From Bacteroidetes bacterium CG2_30_33_31 (lineage in GTDB: Bacteria; Bacteroidota; Bacteroidia; Bacteroidales; UBA1556): a DNA stretch of 47,655 bases. Below are positions 15,468-25,240 of the stretch, one piece after another; position 1 is the first letter of the stretch, and every line of letters starts with the position of its first letter. The position numbers and the translations under genes were made by a program. Below the pieces are notes generated by a model that was not told the DNA's origin, did no database searches, and was given only the letters and a program-made list of their open reading frames with translations. The stretch lies in NCBI GenBank assembly GCA_001872625.1, contig MNXP01000002.1, forward strand, positions 1-47,655, given 5' to 3'.

Positions 15468-16379
15468 ATGAGTAAAATATTAATTTGTGGAGGCAGCGGG
15501 CTTGTAGGCAAAAATCTTTGTGGTAGTTTGCAAGATAGGGGATATGAAGTTGCAATTATGAGTCGAACGAAAAACCTTTATCCATCAATACCAACTTATC
15601 TATGGGACTTGAATAAAAATGAAATCGACACAAAAGCCTTAAATGAAGCCGAAATTATTATAAATCTTGCTGGAGTAAATATTGGAGAAAAAAAATGGTC
15701 GCACAAAAGGAAAAACGAAATTGTTGACAGCAGAGTAAAGTCTGGTGAACTGATTTTTAATAGCATTTCCAAAACAAATAATAAGCTTAAAGTTTTTATA
15801 ACAGCTTCTGCTATTGGATATTATGGTTCTACTACGAGCAAAATAATTTTTGAAGAAGAGAGTAAAGCAGCAGATGATTTTCTCGGTAAAACTTGTAAAA
15901 AATGGGAGCAAGTTAATGATAAATTTATCAATATTGGTATTCGAACGGTGGCAATAAGAACAGCTGTAGTACTAACCAAGGAAGGCGGTGCATTATCGAA
16001 AATTATTATGCCAATAAAAATAGGAATTGGTTCTGCGATAGGCAATGGCAAGCAATATTTTCCATGGATTCATATCATTGATTTATGTGGCATTTATATT
16101 AAAGCTATCGAAGACCAAAAAATGACTGGAGCTTATAATGCTGTTGCTCCTGAGCACATTACTAATCAAGAATTTACAAAAAAAGTAGCCCAAACTCTTA
16201 AGAAGCCATTTTGGTTTCCAAAGATTCCAGCAATTTTTATGAAGTTAATTTTTGGAGAAATGGCCGTGATACTTTTGGAGGGGAGCAGAGTTTCTTCTGA
16301 AAAAATCAGAGCCTCATCATATAAATTTTTGCATCCAAAGGTGGATTTAGCCCTGAAAGATTTACTTGTTAATAAGTGA
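15468..16379 (+). CDS. TIGR01777-family NAD(P)-dependent epimerase
   Basis: 303 residues. The Rossmann motif GGSGLVGKNL (about 8-17) opens the protein. Other family marks: INLAGVNIGEKKWSHKRK (about 65-82), the VxSR/ESR region where substrates bind, SAIGYYG with the catalytic YxxxK-like Tyr, a WEQ motif (KKWEQV), and PWIHIIDLCG near 200. Related proteins (YfcH in E. coli, plant/cyanobacterial SulA-like) are extended short-chain dehydrogenase/reductase proteins of uncertain substrate; some affect cell division. It follows the lipocalin gene by 6 nt. It converges on holB, with 54 bp between the stops and no clear terminator. Confidence 0.88.
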   Translation: MSKILICGGSGLVGKNLCGSLQDRGYEVAIMSRTKNLYPSIPTYLWDLNKNEIDTKALNEAEIIINLAGVNIGEKKWSHKRKNEIVDSRVKSGELIFNSISKTNNKLKVFITASAIGYYGSTTSKIIFEEESKAADDFLGKTCKKWEQVNDKFINIGIRTVAIRTAVVLTKEGGALSKIIMPIKIGIGSAIGNGKQYFPWIHIIDLCGIYIKAIEDQKMTGAYNAVAPEHITNQEFTKKVAQTLKKPFWFPKIPAIFMKLIFGEMAVILLEGSRVSSEKIRASSYKFLHPKVDLALKDLLVNK

Positions 16380-16433
16380 TAGAAAATATTTATGAGTATA
16401 AATTGAGTTTATTTGAATTCTTTGTGAGCCAAA

Positions 16434-17600
16434 TCATTGCTTTTTAGCTGCAGCAAAAATCATTACCATTTTAAGCGATAAATCCATTAAAATTATCTTG
16501 GCGTTACCATTTCTTTCAATATGCTTTAAAGCAAGAGTGAGCTCATCCGATATTGCTGCAGCATTTTTTGAGTTAACGAATTTCGAAAATTTGGATACAA
16601 AGTCAAACTCAGATTTTGTCGCACGCAAAAGTTTCTGATTTCCAACTTCATAAATCAAACTCAGCCGAATAACCCTTAGGCCATAATTTAGAAAATCTTT
16701 AAGTTTCTCGCGTCCTATTGACGACAAAAAATTGACTTTATCTTTAATTTTTAAGAAATTGTTGCCATAAGAAGCAAGCATTAGTTCACGGAAGTTAGTA
16801 AATTGAAAGTCAGCAATATCATTATTTTGAAGCAGAGAGAATACATTTTTATAATTGCCTTCGGCCATATTTACCACATAGTCAAGTTTTTGCTCGGAAA
16901 TATCGAAATATCTTTTGATATATTTTCTCATATCAGCATCAGGATGCCTATAAAGTTTTATGAGTTGGGTGCGCGATAAAATGGTGTTTAATATCTGGTC
17001 GAGGTCTTGAGATACCAGAAAAAACAGAGTGTTCTCTGGTGGTTCTTCGAGAATTTTCAGAAGTTTTGGAGCAGCAGCATGGTAAAGTTTTTCTACCATC
17101 CAAATGATAATGATATTGAATTTTGATTCGTAAGGTGTTTGAAAGGCTATACGATTTATTTCGCTGGCATCGTCAACTCCAATGCGTCCTTGCTTATTTT
17201 CAATGCCAATTTTTTCATACCACTCTGTGTCGCTCAAATATCCATTATTTGTCATCAATATTTCGCGCCAATGGTTTAAAAACATGGCACTTATGGGCTT
17301 TACATTATGTTCTTTGGTATTGGCAACAGGAAAAATAAAATTCAAATCTGGGTGGGCTAAATGTTGATATTTCTTACACGAAGCACATTCTCCACAACTG
17401 TCGCCTATCAAATCGGTGTCATTGGCAACAGTTTGCTTGTTGGTACACGAAATATATTGAGCGTAGGCAATAGCCATACTCAAATTTTCAGAACCTTCGA
17501 GACCATAAAACATCAAAGTATGACTTATTCGATTATTCCTTACGGTATCGATAAGTTTGTTTTTCAAATAGTTATGTCCAATTATTTCACTAAAAAGCAT
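16434..17600 (-). CDS. holB: DNA polymerase III delta-prime subunit (clamp-loader)
   Basis: 388 residues. Opens with EIIGHNYLKNKLIDTVRNNR and HTLMFYGLEG, the delta-prime/gamma family N-terminus, but the P-loop lacks the Lys-Thr/Ser pair (GLEGSENLSM), as expected for delta-prime, which does not hydrolyse ATP. The Zn-binding knuckle is present as CGECASC with a further upstream Cys. Typical sensor and SRC-like features follow: EEPPENTLFFLVSQDLDQIL and TILSRTQLI with the SRC Ser changed context. It loads the sliding clamp as part of the pol III clamp-loader complex. The annotation as delta-prime rather than tau/gamma rests on length and the missing P-loop Lys. ATG at 17600, with TACCTTTG four bases upstream. 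Confidence 0.88.
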   Translation of the reverse strand: MLFSEIIGHNYLKNKLIDTVRNNRISHTLMFYGLEGSENLSMAIAYAQYISCTNKQTVANDTDLIGDSCGECASCKKYQHLAHPDLNFIFPVANTKEHNVKPISAMFLNHWREILMTNNGYLSDTEWYEKIGIENKQGRIGVDDASEINRIAFQTPYESKFNIIIIWMVEKLYHAAAPKLLKILEEPPENTLFFLVSQDLDQILNTILSRTQLIKLYRHPDADMRKYIKRYFDISEQKLDYVVNMAEGNYKNVFSLLQNNDIADFQFTNFRELMLASYGNNFLKIKDKVNFLSSIGREKLKDFLNYGLRVIRLSLIYEVGNQKLLRATKSEFDFVSKFSKFVNSKNAAAISDELTLALKHIERNGNAKIILMDLSLKMVMIFAAAKKQ

Positions 17601-17604
17601 AGTT

Positions 17605-17612
17605 CAAAGGTA
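17605..17612 (-). promoter_or_regulatory. -7 element directly before holB
   Basis: The minus strand reads TACCTTTG and then four bases to the holB ATG at 17600. Transcription would begin at about the A of the start codon, so the mRNA would be leaderless or nearly so. Confidence 0.45.
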
Positions 17613-17728
17613 AAAGAAAATTGATGTTACGGGAATAAATTTTATATATTTTGACAGCATATATTTTGTGATGAAAAAATTTATTCGGGTTTAATAGTCT
17701 TAATATGTAAAGGATTTTGAAAAATTCA

Positions 17729-18997
17729 TTAAAGGAGTTGCATTCTCTCGGAGTCTTGTCTAATAAAAATAAAAAGTAAAATAGTGAAAGACCATAAAGA
17801 TGATCCGCCATAACTAAGAAATGGCAGGGGAATTCCAATCACTGGGAGCAATCCTATTACCATTCCCACATTTATTGTGAGATGAAAAAACATAATGGAG
17901 GCAACAGAATAGCCATAAACTTTGCTAAAAAACGACCGCTGTCGCTCTGCCACATATACAATTCTTATAAGTAACACCACAAACAAACCAATTACTGTGG
18001 AGCTGCCTAAAAATCCCCATTCTTCGCCCACGGTACAAAAAATAAAATCGGTGCTCTGGGCTGGCACAAAATCGTATTTTGTTTGTGTACCTCGCAGAAA
18101 GCCTTTGCCGGCAAATCCTCCCGAGCCTATTGCGATTTTTGATTGGTTTACATTATAACCAGCTCCATGCAAGTCAGACTCCATATTTAGAAGCACTTTT
18201 ATCCTTATTTGCTGATGTGGTTGCAGCTTGGAAAAAGCAAAATCGACACTAAAAATATAAGCACAAATTAATAGATATAAAGCTGAGAGTTTGAGAATGT
18301 TAGACAGATTTTTTTTCATAAATAGAAACATCAGAGCTATCAAAACCAAAATAATGCCTATAAGAACAAGTTTCTGATATAATAAGCCAAGCAAAAGTGC
18401 AAGCACGGCAAGAAGTATTGCAAAAAATCCGATAATAAAAATATTGCCTGAAAGTCCGAAACGGTAAAGAACAAAAATAAATGAAGAGTAAACAATGGCG
18501 CTGCCAGTATCATTCTGCAAAAGAATTAAAATTGCAGGAATTAAAATAATTACTCCTACAAAGATTTTTGACTGTAAACTAACAAGTGTTTTTTCTTGTA
18601 AACTCAGGTAATGAGCCACAGCAAGAGCAGTAGCAAATTTCACAAACTCAGCAGGTTGTAAGGCAAAACTACCAATCTCGAACCATGACTTAGAGCCAGC
18701 AACAACTTTGCCCACAAGAAGAACAGCAATAAGTGAAGCCAACGAAATCCCATAAATAATATATGAAAACTGGTTGAAGAATTTGGGGTCAGCAATTATT
18801 AATAAGAATGCAAGAATTAGCGCAGCACCTATCCAAATCATCTGTTTGCCATAAAGTTGGCTTATATCGAAAATTTGGTAATGCTCGGTATTATAAACTG
18901 ATGCATAAATATTCATCCAGCCAAAAAATACCAGAAAGAGATAGATAATTACCATCATCCAATCAATATTTTCGAATATTTTTTCTCTTACTCTCAT
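17729..18997 (-). CDS. rodA: Rod shape-determining protein RodA (SEDS glycosyltransferase)
   Basis: 422 residues with about ten transmembrane segments. SEDS hallmarks: FDISQLYGKQMIWIG near the start, ALQPAEFVKFATALAVAHYL (about 111-130), the extracellular loop IAIGSGGFAGKGFLRGTQ, VPAQSTDFIFCTVGEEWGFLG with the conserved Glu-Glu, and PLPFLSYGGSSL near the C-terminus. RodA polymerises lipid II into glycan strands for side-wall growth together with PBP2, whose gene lies directly upstream with 2 nt between. Only RodA/PBP2 are here; mreBCD are not adjacent. ATG at 18997. Confidence 0.95.
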   Translation of the reverse strand: MRVREKIFENIDWMMVIIYLFLVFFGWMNIYASVYNTEHYQIFDISQLYGKQMIWIGAALILAFLLIIADPKFFNQFSYIIYGISLASLIAVLLVGKVVAGSKSWFEIGSFALQPAEFVKFATALAVAHYLSLQEKTLVSLQSKIFVGVIILIPAILILLQNDTGSAIVYSSFIFVLYRFGLSGNIFIIGFFAILLAVLALLLGLLYQKLVLIGIILVLIALMFLFMKKNLSNILKLSALYLLICAYIFSVDFAFSKLQPHQQIRIKVLLNMESDLHGAGYNVNQSKIAIGSGGFAGKGFLRGTQTKYDFVPAQSTDFIFCTVGEEWGFLGSSTVIGLFVVLLIRIVYVAERQRSFFSKVYGYSVASIMFFHLTINVGMVIGLLPVIGIPLPFLSYGGSSLWSFTILLFIFIRQDSERMQLL

Positions 18998-18999
18998 TA

Positions 19000-20826
19000 T
19001 CAGTTCAATAAATTTCCTTCTATCATTCGTAGTTCCAAGGGTTTTCTTTTTTCTGCCACATGACCCTTTAAATATTGTTCAATCATAAGACTGGCAATAG
19101 GTGCAGCCCAAACGCCACCAAAACCAGAGTTTTCTATGAAGACAGCAATGGCAATTTTTGGGTTATCTTTTGGGGCAAAGGCAATAAAAACAGCATGATT
19201 TTTCCCATGGGGATTTTGCGCTGTGCCTGTCTTTCCACATATTATTATGGAATCTAATCGTGAGGAAGATGCTGTGCCACCGATCTCAGTAACGCCCATC
19301 ATTCCAGCTATTACGGGCTCAAAATATTGCTTGTCGATGCCTACATAATGTTTAATCAAAAATCTGGCATCTATAGATTTCTGTCCTTCAATTTTTTTTA
19401 TAATATGAGGAATAAAATAATAGCCTCTGTTGGCTATAAATGCTGCTTGGTTAGCAAGTTGAAGTGGCGTTACTAATATTTCACCTTGTCCAATTGCGAG
19501 TGATATTGTGGTGATAGCATTCCAATGTCCTTTGCCATAATATCTATCGTAATATTCTGGCGACGGAATATTACCAGATTTTTCATAAGGCAAATCGGTA
19601 GGATATACTTTTCCAAAGCCCATCTGTTGAGTATAATATCTCCATTTTCTGTAGCCTTGTTCCGAATTTTTATATCTTCTATTTTCTATTATCGACCTAT
19701 AAACATTGCAATAATATGCATTGCATGATTGGCTAATTGATTGTTCCAGATTCAATGGTGATGGGTGTTCATGGCAGTCGATATGTAAGCCGCTAAAATT
19801 AATTCCCATATTGCAGGAGTAAAGTGTATTTTGGAAAAGCACTTTTTCTTGCTCTCCAATAAGAGCGTTTATAGTTTTAAAAGTAGAACCTGGAGGATAT
19901 GAGGATATCAAGGCTCTATTTAGAAGTGGTTTTCGAAGGTCTTTCAAAAGGTCATTATAATTTTTAGACCTGATTCTTCCCACAAGCATATTTGGGTCAT
20001 AAGTTGGGCTCGAAATTATCGCTAAAATCTCACCAGTACTTGGGTCAATGGCTACTAATCCGCCTTTTTTATTAGCCATAAGTTTCTCTCCATATTCTTG
20101 CAAATCCATGTCTATACCAAGAGTAATATCGCTTCCATTTACAGCCTCAACATCATATTTGCCATCGTAGAAACTTCCTTTTTCTCGGTTTAGATTATCT
20201 ACTAACAATTTCTTCACTCCTTTTCTGCCTCTCAAAACCGTTTCATAAGTGCGTTCTAATCCGCTAATGCCAATATAATCGCGAGAGGAATAGAAGCTGT
20301 CTTTCTCCAAATCACGGTCGTTTACCTCGCCAATATAACCAACCAAATGTGCAGCAATTGGTTTCGGATAAGAGCGCAAAGTTCGAGGAACAATATAAAA
20401 TCCTATATATTTGTAAAGTTTCTCACGAAGATAAGCGGCGTTTTCTTTTGAAATTTGTTTTTCAAATAGTGATGCTTGGTAACACGATTGCTTAATGGCT
20501 TTGTTCATCCTTTCATTGAACCCTTCTTTGTCGATGTCGAGTAATTTGCAAAGAGCCACAGTATCAATATTTTTAACTCTGTTTGGTATCACCATCAAGT
20601 CGTAAACAGCTTCATTATAAACCAATATTTTGCCATTTCTATCGTAAACAAGCCCGCGTGGTGGATGCACTGTAATATTTCTGAGGGAATTATTTTCAGC
20701 AAGAAAGCGATAATTTTTATCTATTAATTGCAAGATTATCAGCCTTATGACAATAATTAATCCGATGCCAGCAATAAAGGCATAGATTACAAATTTTCTG
20801 TCCTGATATTTATCTTTAATTTTCAT
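19000..20826 (-). CDS. mrdA: Penicillin-binding protein 2 (class B transpeptidase)
   Basis: 608 residues. One N-terminal transmembrane helix (about 13-34), then the dimerisation domain with RGLVYDRNGKILVYNEAVYD (57-76) and ISGLERTYE (187-195). The transpeptidase domain contains the three penicillin-binding motifs: SxxK as STFK with nucleophile S314, SxN as SCN (367-369), and KTGT (532-535). It cross-links peptidoglycan in the periplasm as RodA's partner in the elongasome. The neighbour rodA follows 2 nt after its stop. ATG at 20826. Confidence 0.96.
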   Translation of the reverse strand: MKIKDKYQDRKFVIYAFIAGIGLIIVIRLIILQLIDKNYRFLAENNSLRNITVHPPRGLVYDRNGKILVYNEAVYDLMVIPNRVKNIDTVALCKLLDIDKEGFNERMNKAIKQSCYQASLFEKQISKENAAYLREKLYKYIGFYIVPRTLRSYPKPIAAHLVGYIGEVNDRDLEKDSFYSSRDYIGISGLERTYETVLRGRKGVKKLLVDNLNREKGSFYDGKYDVEAVNGSDITLGIDMDLQEYGEKLMANKKGGLVAIDPSTGEILAIISSPTYDPNMLVGRIRSKNYNDLLKDLRKPLLNRALISSYPPGSTFKTINALIGEQEKVLFQNTLYSCNMGINFSGLHIDCHEHPSPLNLEQSISQSCNAYYCNVYRSIIENRRYKNSEQGYRKWRYYTQQMGFGKVYPTDLPYEKSGNIPSPEYYDRYYGKGHWNAITTISLAIGQGEILVTPLQLANQAAFIANRGYYFIPHIIKKIEGQKSIDARFLIKHYVGIDKQYFEPVIAGMMGVTEIGGTASSSRLDSIIICGKTGTAQNPHGKNHAVFIAFAPKDNPKIAIAVFIENSGFGGVWAAPIASLMIEQYLKGHVAEKRKPLELRMIEGNLLN

Positions 20827-20970
20827 TCTAAAGTTTTTGTCCCAAGAGCGATATTATTTCTTGCTATTTACCTCACCCAATTTTACTAACACACATTTTC
20901 ATAGTCAAAATTTTGTACGTTTCAGCCAAATTATTGAATTAAAAACAAATTTATATTCAATTTTTTCAAG

Positions 20971-21651
20971 CTATATCTCACTTAAAAACTCAATTGTTGC
21001 TTTATTAAGATTTGCAATGGATTCTTCAGTTTTCCATAAAGATTTGTCGCTTTCACCCACAAAATTTGAAACTGCTCTAAGTTCGGCAAAATTAATATTC
21101 TCTCGAAGGCAAATGTAAAAAACTGTAGCTCCTTCCATAGATTCTACTTCTGCCGCAAATTGAATTTCTTTTTTACGATTTTTTTCCTTATCTAAAGAAA
21201 TGGAATTTACGCTTATACCTTTAACATTCACATATTTATCAAAAAATGATAAACTGGCTTTTGTGTTAATTAATTTGGAATTAGAGAAAGGGAATTTATT
21301 TTTTTCTATCAAACCCATTTCAAATATTGAAGTCATTCCACCCTTTGTTTCAACCCCTAAATCAGCAAAACATTCGGAGTTTATATTCACAATTTGACCT
21401 AAAGAAAGTTTTTTGCTGAAAGCTCCACAAATTCCAATGTGAAGCACCAAAGAATAATCTTTTTCGGATAAAGTTTTTAATAGATTATAAGCTGTTTGTA
21501 TTTGTCCAATGCCGCTAATTAATATGTCGGCGTGAAGATGTATTTCATCTAAAGAATATAAAAGTGGATTCTCAATGTAAGGCGATTTATCCTTTATTAA
21601 AAACTTGGCTTCCAGCTCAGTAGGGCATACTATTAAAATATTTTTAATCAA
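20971..21651 (-). CDS. mqnB: Futalosine hydrolase (menaquinone biosynthesis)
   Basis: 226 residues from the proposed start. The MTAN-like nucleosidase fold is visible: NILIVCPTELEA at the start with the Glu of the strand-1 TE pair, SGIGQIQTAYNLLK, HIGICGAFSKKLSLGQIV, EVESMEGATVFYI (ESMEG is the nucleoside-binding motif) and ELRAVSNFVGESD with the catalytic-type Asp. Futalosine hydrolase cleaves futalosine to dehypoxanthine futalosine in the alternative menaquinone pathway; MTA/SAH nucleosidase is the alternative, but the divergent length and SLWKTE ending fit MqnB better. No ATG is available: TTG at 21651 overlaps the upstream stop as TTGA (4 nt) and puts the first strand at the N-terminus; a TTG at 21687 would overlap by 40 nt. 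Confidence 0.82.
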   Translation of the reverse strand: MIKNILIVCPTELEAKFLIKDKSPYIENPLLYSLDEIHLHADILISGIGQIQTAYNLLKTLSEKDYSLVLHIGICGAFSKKLSLGQIVNINSECFADLGVETKGGMTSIFEMGLIEKNKFPFSNSKLINTKASLSFFDKYVNVKGISVNSISLDKEKNRKKEIQFAAEVESMEGATVFYICLRENINFAELRAVSNFVGESDKSLWKTEESIANLNKATIEFLSEI

Positions 21652-22613
21652 TGAGTCTGAGATTTTTTTATTGGTATTCGAGACCAAACTGTAGCAAGGC
21701 TAAGACCTGAAATTATATGCCAAATTCCCCACCAACCTGCAATAAAAAGCATTCCGCCAATAGGCAGATCACTTGGAAAAATCTTGTCGTTGAATAGTAA
21801 AACCAAACCTAAACCAGAGTTTTGAATTCCAGTTTCTATTGTTATGGTGCGTCGTACATCGGGTTGTAATTTAAAAATTGAGGAAGTAAGATATCCAGAA
21901 AAAAAGGCTAAACCATTATGAATAAGCACTATTATCATAATATATTTTATGTATAAAATAAAATAGTTGTAATTTTTGGAAAAAGCCAAAACTACAATTA
22001 TCATGAATAGAATAATTGAAAAGGTTTGTAAGGGCTTGATGATTTTTGAAGTTATTTTTGGAAGTTTCCATGCGGTGAGCATTCCTAAAATTACTGGAAT
22101 TCCAAGGAGAATAAAAACAGTTTTAAACATTTCAAAAGAATCAATTTGCAAAGGTTGAAGTAAGCCATTTGCGTTGGCATGTTGAAAATAAGAGATATAT
22201 AAATTTCCCCAAAAAGCAAAATTAAATGGCGTCAAAATTACCGCTGACATGGTTGCTATGGCCGTCAAACTTATTGAAAGTTCCACATTTGCTTTCGAAA
22301 GTGACGACATAAAATTGGATATATTCCCCCCTGGACAAGCCGATATGAGAATCATTCCCAAGGCTACGCCAACAGTAATTTGGTTTTTTAGTAAAATCAC
22401 CAGCAGAAAAGTTGCAGCAGGCAGAATTAAAAATTGACTTAAAAATCCAATAATCACTGGCTTTGGTTTCATAAAAAGAGTTTTAAAGTTCTTAAACTTT
22501 ATTCCTAAAGCCACTCCAAACATGATTACTCCAAGAGAAATGTTTAATACGAGCAATCCCCCATTGTTAAAATTAAGCCTAATATTATCAAGCTCTTTTA
22601 GCGATTCGTACAT
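21648..22613 (-). CDS. Bile acid:sodium symporter (BASS) family transporter
   Basis: 321 residues with about ten hydrophobic segments. The family core is clear: GVALGMILISACPGGNISN (about 89-107) is the crossover region containing the Na+-binding motif CPGG-N-SN, and TIETGIQNSGLGLVLLF (about 255-271) is the second half's ETGxQN motif. BASS proteins are inner-membrane Na+-coupled carriers of organic anions such as bile acids, pantoate or pyruvate; the substrate here is not predictable. Its stop overlaps the TTG start of mqnB, so both are on one mRNA, but a link to menaquinone synthesis is only positional. ATG at 22613; TATTTTTG at 22651-22644. Confidence 0.9.
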   Translation of the reverse strand: MYESLKELDNIRLNFNNGGLLVLNISLGVIMFGVALGIKFKNFKTLFMKPKPVIIGFLSQFLILPAATFLLVILLKNQITVGVALGMILISACPGGNISNFMSSLSKANVELSISLTAIATMSAVILTPFNFAFWGNLYISYFQHANANGLLQPLQIDSFEMFKTVFILLGIPVILGMLTAWKLPKITSKIIKPLQTFSIILFMIIVVLAFSKNYNYFILYIKYIMIIVLIHNGLAFFSGYLTSSIFKLQPDVRRTITIETGIQNSGLGLVLLFNDKIFPSDLPIGGMLFIAGWWGIWHIISGLSLATVWSRIPIKKSQTH

Positions 22614-22652
22614 AATATAATTTTAGGTGTTTCTAATAATTCACAAAAATAT

Positions 22653-23201
22653 TTACCACTCATCAGAGCTTTCTTTAGTTGGTTTCATACCAGCTACAAG
22701 ACTGGTAATCATTGCCTTGGCTTCATTATCAATTTGTTCAAAAATTTCTTTATGCATTGGTTTCGCAGCTTCATTTGTGTCGTCAAACCATTCTTCTACA
22801 GCGTTGCCTGAGTTGTTGGCTTGCTTGAAATTCGTTTCAGTAATTCTGAATTTATTTTCCTTTAGCTCTATACTAAAATCATAAATGATAACTCCGGCAT
22901 CTACTTGCACACCTTTTTTGTCGGTGGTATGGACTTTAAATCTTGTAGCTCCGCTAATCAAGCCTTCTTCCTTATTTCTGACGTTTACCGAGCTCGAAAT
23001 ATTTACAAAATATTTTTTTGCCCAAGCGTAAGCTCTATCGTAAAGTACGTCTGGTTTCCCCTGCTCATTTATAACTTGTTGATAGGTTATTTTTCCAGTT
23101 TTTTCATCTACAGGCATATTATAATTATCTAATAGTAGATCTTTTACGCTAAAAGATAGACTTAAAAATACAATAATTATTATTGGAATATAGTTTTTCA
23201 T
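22653..23201 (-). CDS. Exported DUF4468-like protein
   Basis: 182 residues with a hydrophobic signal segment (about 4-20). The mature part opens with NMPVDEKTGKITYQQVI, the usual first strand of DUF4468 domains, followed by a helix with RAYAWAKKYF, then GLISGATRFKV and the strand pair GVIIYDFSIELKENKFRI. DUF4468 proteins are abundant in Bacteroidota, have a TBP-like alpha/beta fold and no known activity. The region after residue 130 is polar and helical (EEWFDD, KPMHKEIFEQID). ATG at 23201; TATCTTTG at 23238-23231. Probably periplasmic. Confidence 0.75.
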   Translation of the reverse strand: MKNYIPIIIIVFLSLSFSVKDLLLDNYNMPVDEKTGKITYQQVINEQGKPDVLYDRAYAWAKKYFVNISSSVNVRNKEEGLISGATRFKVHTTDKKGVQVDAGVIIYDFSIELKENKFRITETNFKQANNSGNAVEEWFDDTNEAAKPMHKEIFEQIDNEAKAMITSLVAGMKPTKESSDEW

Positions 23202-23368
23202 AGAACTTTAATTTGGTTGATTTAGTTTAGCAAAGATAATATTTTCAATCTTAAATAAAATAAATCTTGAGATTGATTTTCGAGAAATAAATTATGCAAA
23301 CGATAAAGAAAATTTTGGCTTAGATAAATCTGATTTTCATAGTTTCGCAGCCTGAAATATACAAAATT

Positions 23369-23908
23369 ATGAGGAAGCTTGAAAATATTGAATTAAATAG
23401 AATGGACGTTGATGAGTTTAAAAAATCAAAGAAAATTCCACTGACAATAATTTTGGACAACATTAGGAGTTTAAGCAATGTTGGTTCAGTATTTAGAACT
23501 TCCGATGCTTTTCTTGTTAAGGAAATAATTCTTTGTGGTATCACGGCAAAGCCTCCGCAGAAAGAGATTCAGAAGACTGCATTAGGAGCTACAGATTCAG
23601 TAGATTGGCGATATTTTGAATCAACATTTGATGCGGTGAAAGAGTTACAATCAAAAGGCACAGTGGTTTGGGCGGTTGAGCAAGCAGAAGAAAAATTATG
23701 GGCAAATAGTTTCGATTTGCCAAAAAAGGATTTAGCCTTGGTTTTTGGCAATGAGGTGAAAGGGGTGAGCGAAGAAGTGATGTCGATTGTTGATGATTGT
23801 GTAGAGATTCCTCAGTTTGGAACAAAGCATTCACTTAATATTTCAATCTCTGCTGGCATCATGATTTGGGAAATTTTCAAAAAGCTTGATAGAAAAAAAG
23901 GAGATTAA
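23369..23908 (+). CDS. SpoU/TrmH-family RNA 2'-O-methyltransferase
   Basis: 179 residues, a single SPOUT domain without the N-terminal extension of RlmB-type enzymes. Motif 1: LDNIRSLSNVGSVFRTSDAF (residues 29-48) with the catalytic-type Arg; motif 2: ALVFGNEVKGVSEEV; motif 3: HSLNISISAGIMIWE, with the SLN of the trefoil knot that binds S-adenosylmethionine. It methylates the ribose 2'-OH of a tRNA or rRNA nucleotide; which one is not determinable. It is convergent with metK, with a shared terminator over its stop codon. ATG at 23369. Confidence 0.9.
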   Translation: MRKLENIELNRMDVDEFKKSKKIPLTIILDNIRSLSNVGSVFRTSDAFLVKEIILCGITAKPPQKEIQKTALGATDSVDWRYFESTFDAVKELQSKGTVVWAVEQAEEKLWANSFDLPKKDLALVFGNEVKGVSEEVMSIVDDCVEIPQFGTKHSLNISISAGIMIWEIFKKLDRKKGD

Positions 23909-23930
23909 TTTTTTATTAACCTCCTTTTTT
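23893..23930. terminator. Bidirectional Rho-independent terminator between the RNA methyltransferase and metK
   Basis: AAAAAAGGAGATTAAT pairs with ATTAACCTCCTTTTTT across a short T-rich loop, with one A-C mismatch. The A tract on the left and T tract on the right give a U-run in either direction. The methyltransferase stop codon (23906-23908) lies inside the left arm. It sits between two convergent genes. Confidence 0.85.
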
Positions 23931-23953
23931 GCAATTATAAAAAAATCACTTTT

Positions 23954-25213
23954 TTACATGCCAAAAGCTTTTTTTACTTTATCTACAAAGTCGAGTTTCT
24001 CCCATGTAAATAGTTCAACTGTAATCTTTTTCTCCTTTCCATCGGGGGTTTTAAAAGTTTTGGTTATAACTTCATTTTTTCTGCCCATGTGACCGTAAGC
24101 AGCTGTTTCGCTATAAATTGGATTACGCAGTTTAAGGCGTTGTTCAATAAAGTATGGGCGCATATCAAAAACTTTTTCCACAACTTTTGCAATCTCCCCG
24201 TCACTCATCTTCACTTTTGCTGTACCATAAGTATTAACATAAATTCCCATAGGTTTGGCAACGCCAATGGCATAAGAAACTTGTACTAAAATTTCGGAAC
24301 ATACGCCAGCAGCCACCATATTTTTGGCAATATGTCTTGTTGCATAGGCTGCCGAACGGTCAACTTTACTTGGGTCTTTGCCCGAAAAAGCACCACCACC
24401 ATGAGCACCTTTTCCACCATAAGTATCTACAATAATTTTTCTGCCAGTAAGACCAGTATCACCATGAGGACCGCCAATTACAAAGTTTCCTGTTGGATTC
24501 ACATGGTAAATAATTTGGTCATTAAATAGCTTTTGCAATGATGTCTTTAAGTGTTTTTTTACACGAGGAATTAGTATGGCTTTTACATCTTTGGTTATCT
24601 GAACCTGCATTTTCTTTTGATCGCCTTTTGTAAAATCATCATGCTGAGTAGAAATTACAATGGTATCTATTCTTATGGGTTTATTGTTATCATCATATTC
24701 AATAGTAACTTGAGATTTTGCGTCAGGACGAAGATATAACATTTGTTTACCTTCTTTGCGAATTGCCGCCAATTCTAACAATAATAAATGCGCCAAATCT
24801 AATGGCAGCGGCATGTAATTGTCTGTTTCGCTGGTGGCATAGCCAAACATCATTCCTTGGTCGCCAGCACCTTGTTCTTCTTTTTTCTGTCTTACAACTC
24901 CTTGGTTAATGTCAGAAGATTGTTCGTGAATAGCCGAGAGCACACCGCAAGAATCAGCTTCAAACATATACTCACTTTTGGTATAGCCAATTTTTTTGAT
25001 TACATCACGAGCGATGGTTTGAACATCTAAATATGCCGATGATTTTACTTCACCAGCAAGAATAACTTGCCCAGTGGTTACCAAGGTTTCACAAGCAACT
25101 TTTGATTTTGCATCAAATGCCAAAAAATTATCAATTAAGGCATCAGAAATTTGGTCGGCAACTTTATCTGGATGCCCTTCTGATACTGATTCCGATGTAA
25201 ATAAATATCCCAT
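23954..25213 (-). CDS. metK: S-adenosylmethionine synthase
   Basis: 419 residues. All MetK signatures are present: [18 protein letters not shown] near the start, [12 protein letters not shown] (the ATP-binding hexapeptide region, about 136-147), and [19 protein letters not shown] (about 271-289), the glycine-rich P-loop-like motif. It makes S-adenosylmethionine from methionine and ATP as a cytosolic tetramer. About 35 residues longer than E. coli MetK, usual for Bacteroidota. A SAM-II riboswitch lies in its leader at 25312-25357, so the product is expected to repress or tune its own synthesis. ATG at 25213. Confidence 0.97.
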   Translation of the reverse strand: MGYLFTSESVSEGHPDKVADQISDALIDNFLAFDAKSKVACETLVTTGQVILAGEVKSSAYLDVQTIARDVIKKIGYTKSEYMFEADSCGVLSAIHEQSSDINQGVVRQKKEEQGAGDQGMMFGYATSETDNYMPLPLDLAHLLLLELAAIRKEGKQMLYLRPDAKSQVTIEYDDNNKPIRIDTIVISTQHDDFTKGDQKKMQVQITKDVKAILIPRVKKHLKTSLQKLFNDQIIYHVNPTGNFVIGGPHGDTGLTGRKIIVDTYGGKGAHGGGAFSGKDPSKVDRSAAYATRHIAKNMVAAGVCSEILVQVSYAIGVAKPMGIYVNTYGTAKVKMSDGEIAKVVEKVFDMRPYFIEQRLKLRNPIYSETAAYGHMGRKNEVITKTFKTPDGKEKKITVELFTWEKLDFVDKVKKAFGM

Positions 25214-25240
25214 ATCTTTAATTTATTTTGTTAAAAAATT

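Noticed and set aside
20827..20970. mreBCD expected next to mrdA-rodA
   Set aside because: None of these genes is present upstream; the gap is only 144 bp and the next gene is mqnB. They are presumably elsewhere in the genome, which is not evidence of loss.
20837..21118. 93-codon plus-strand frame opposite mqnB
   Set aside because: It overlaps the 3' end of mqnB on the other strand and has no family resemblance; a shadow of the real gene.
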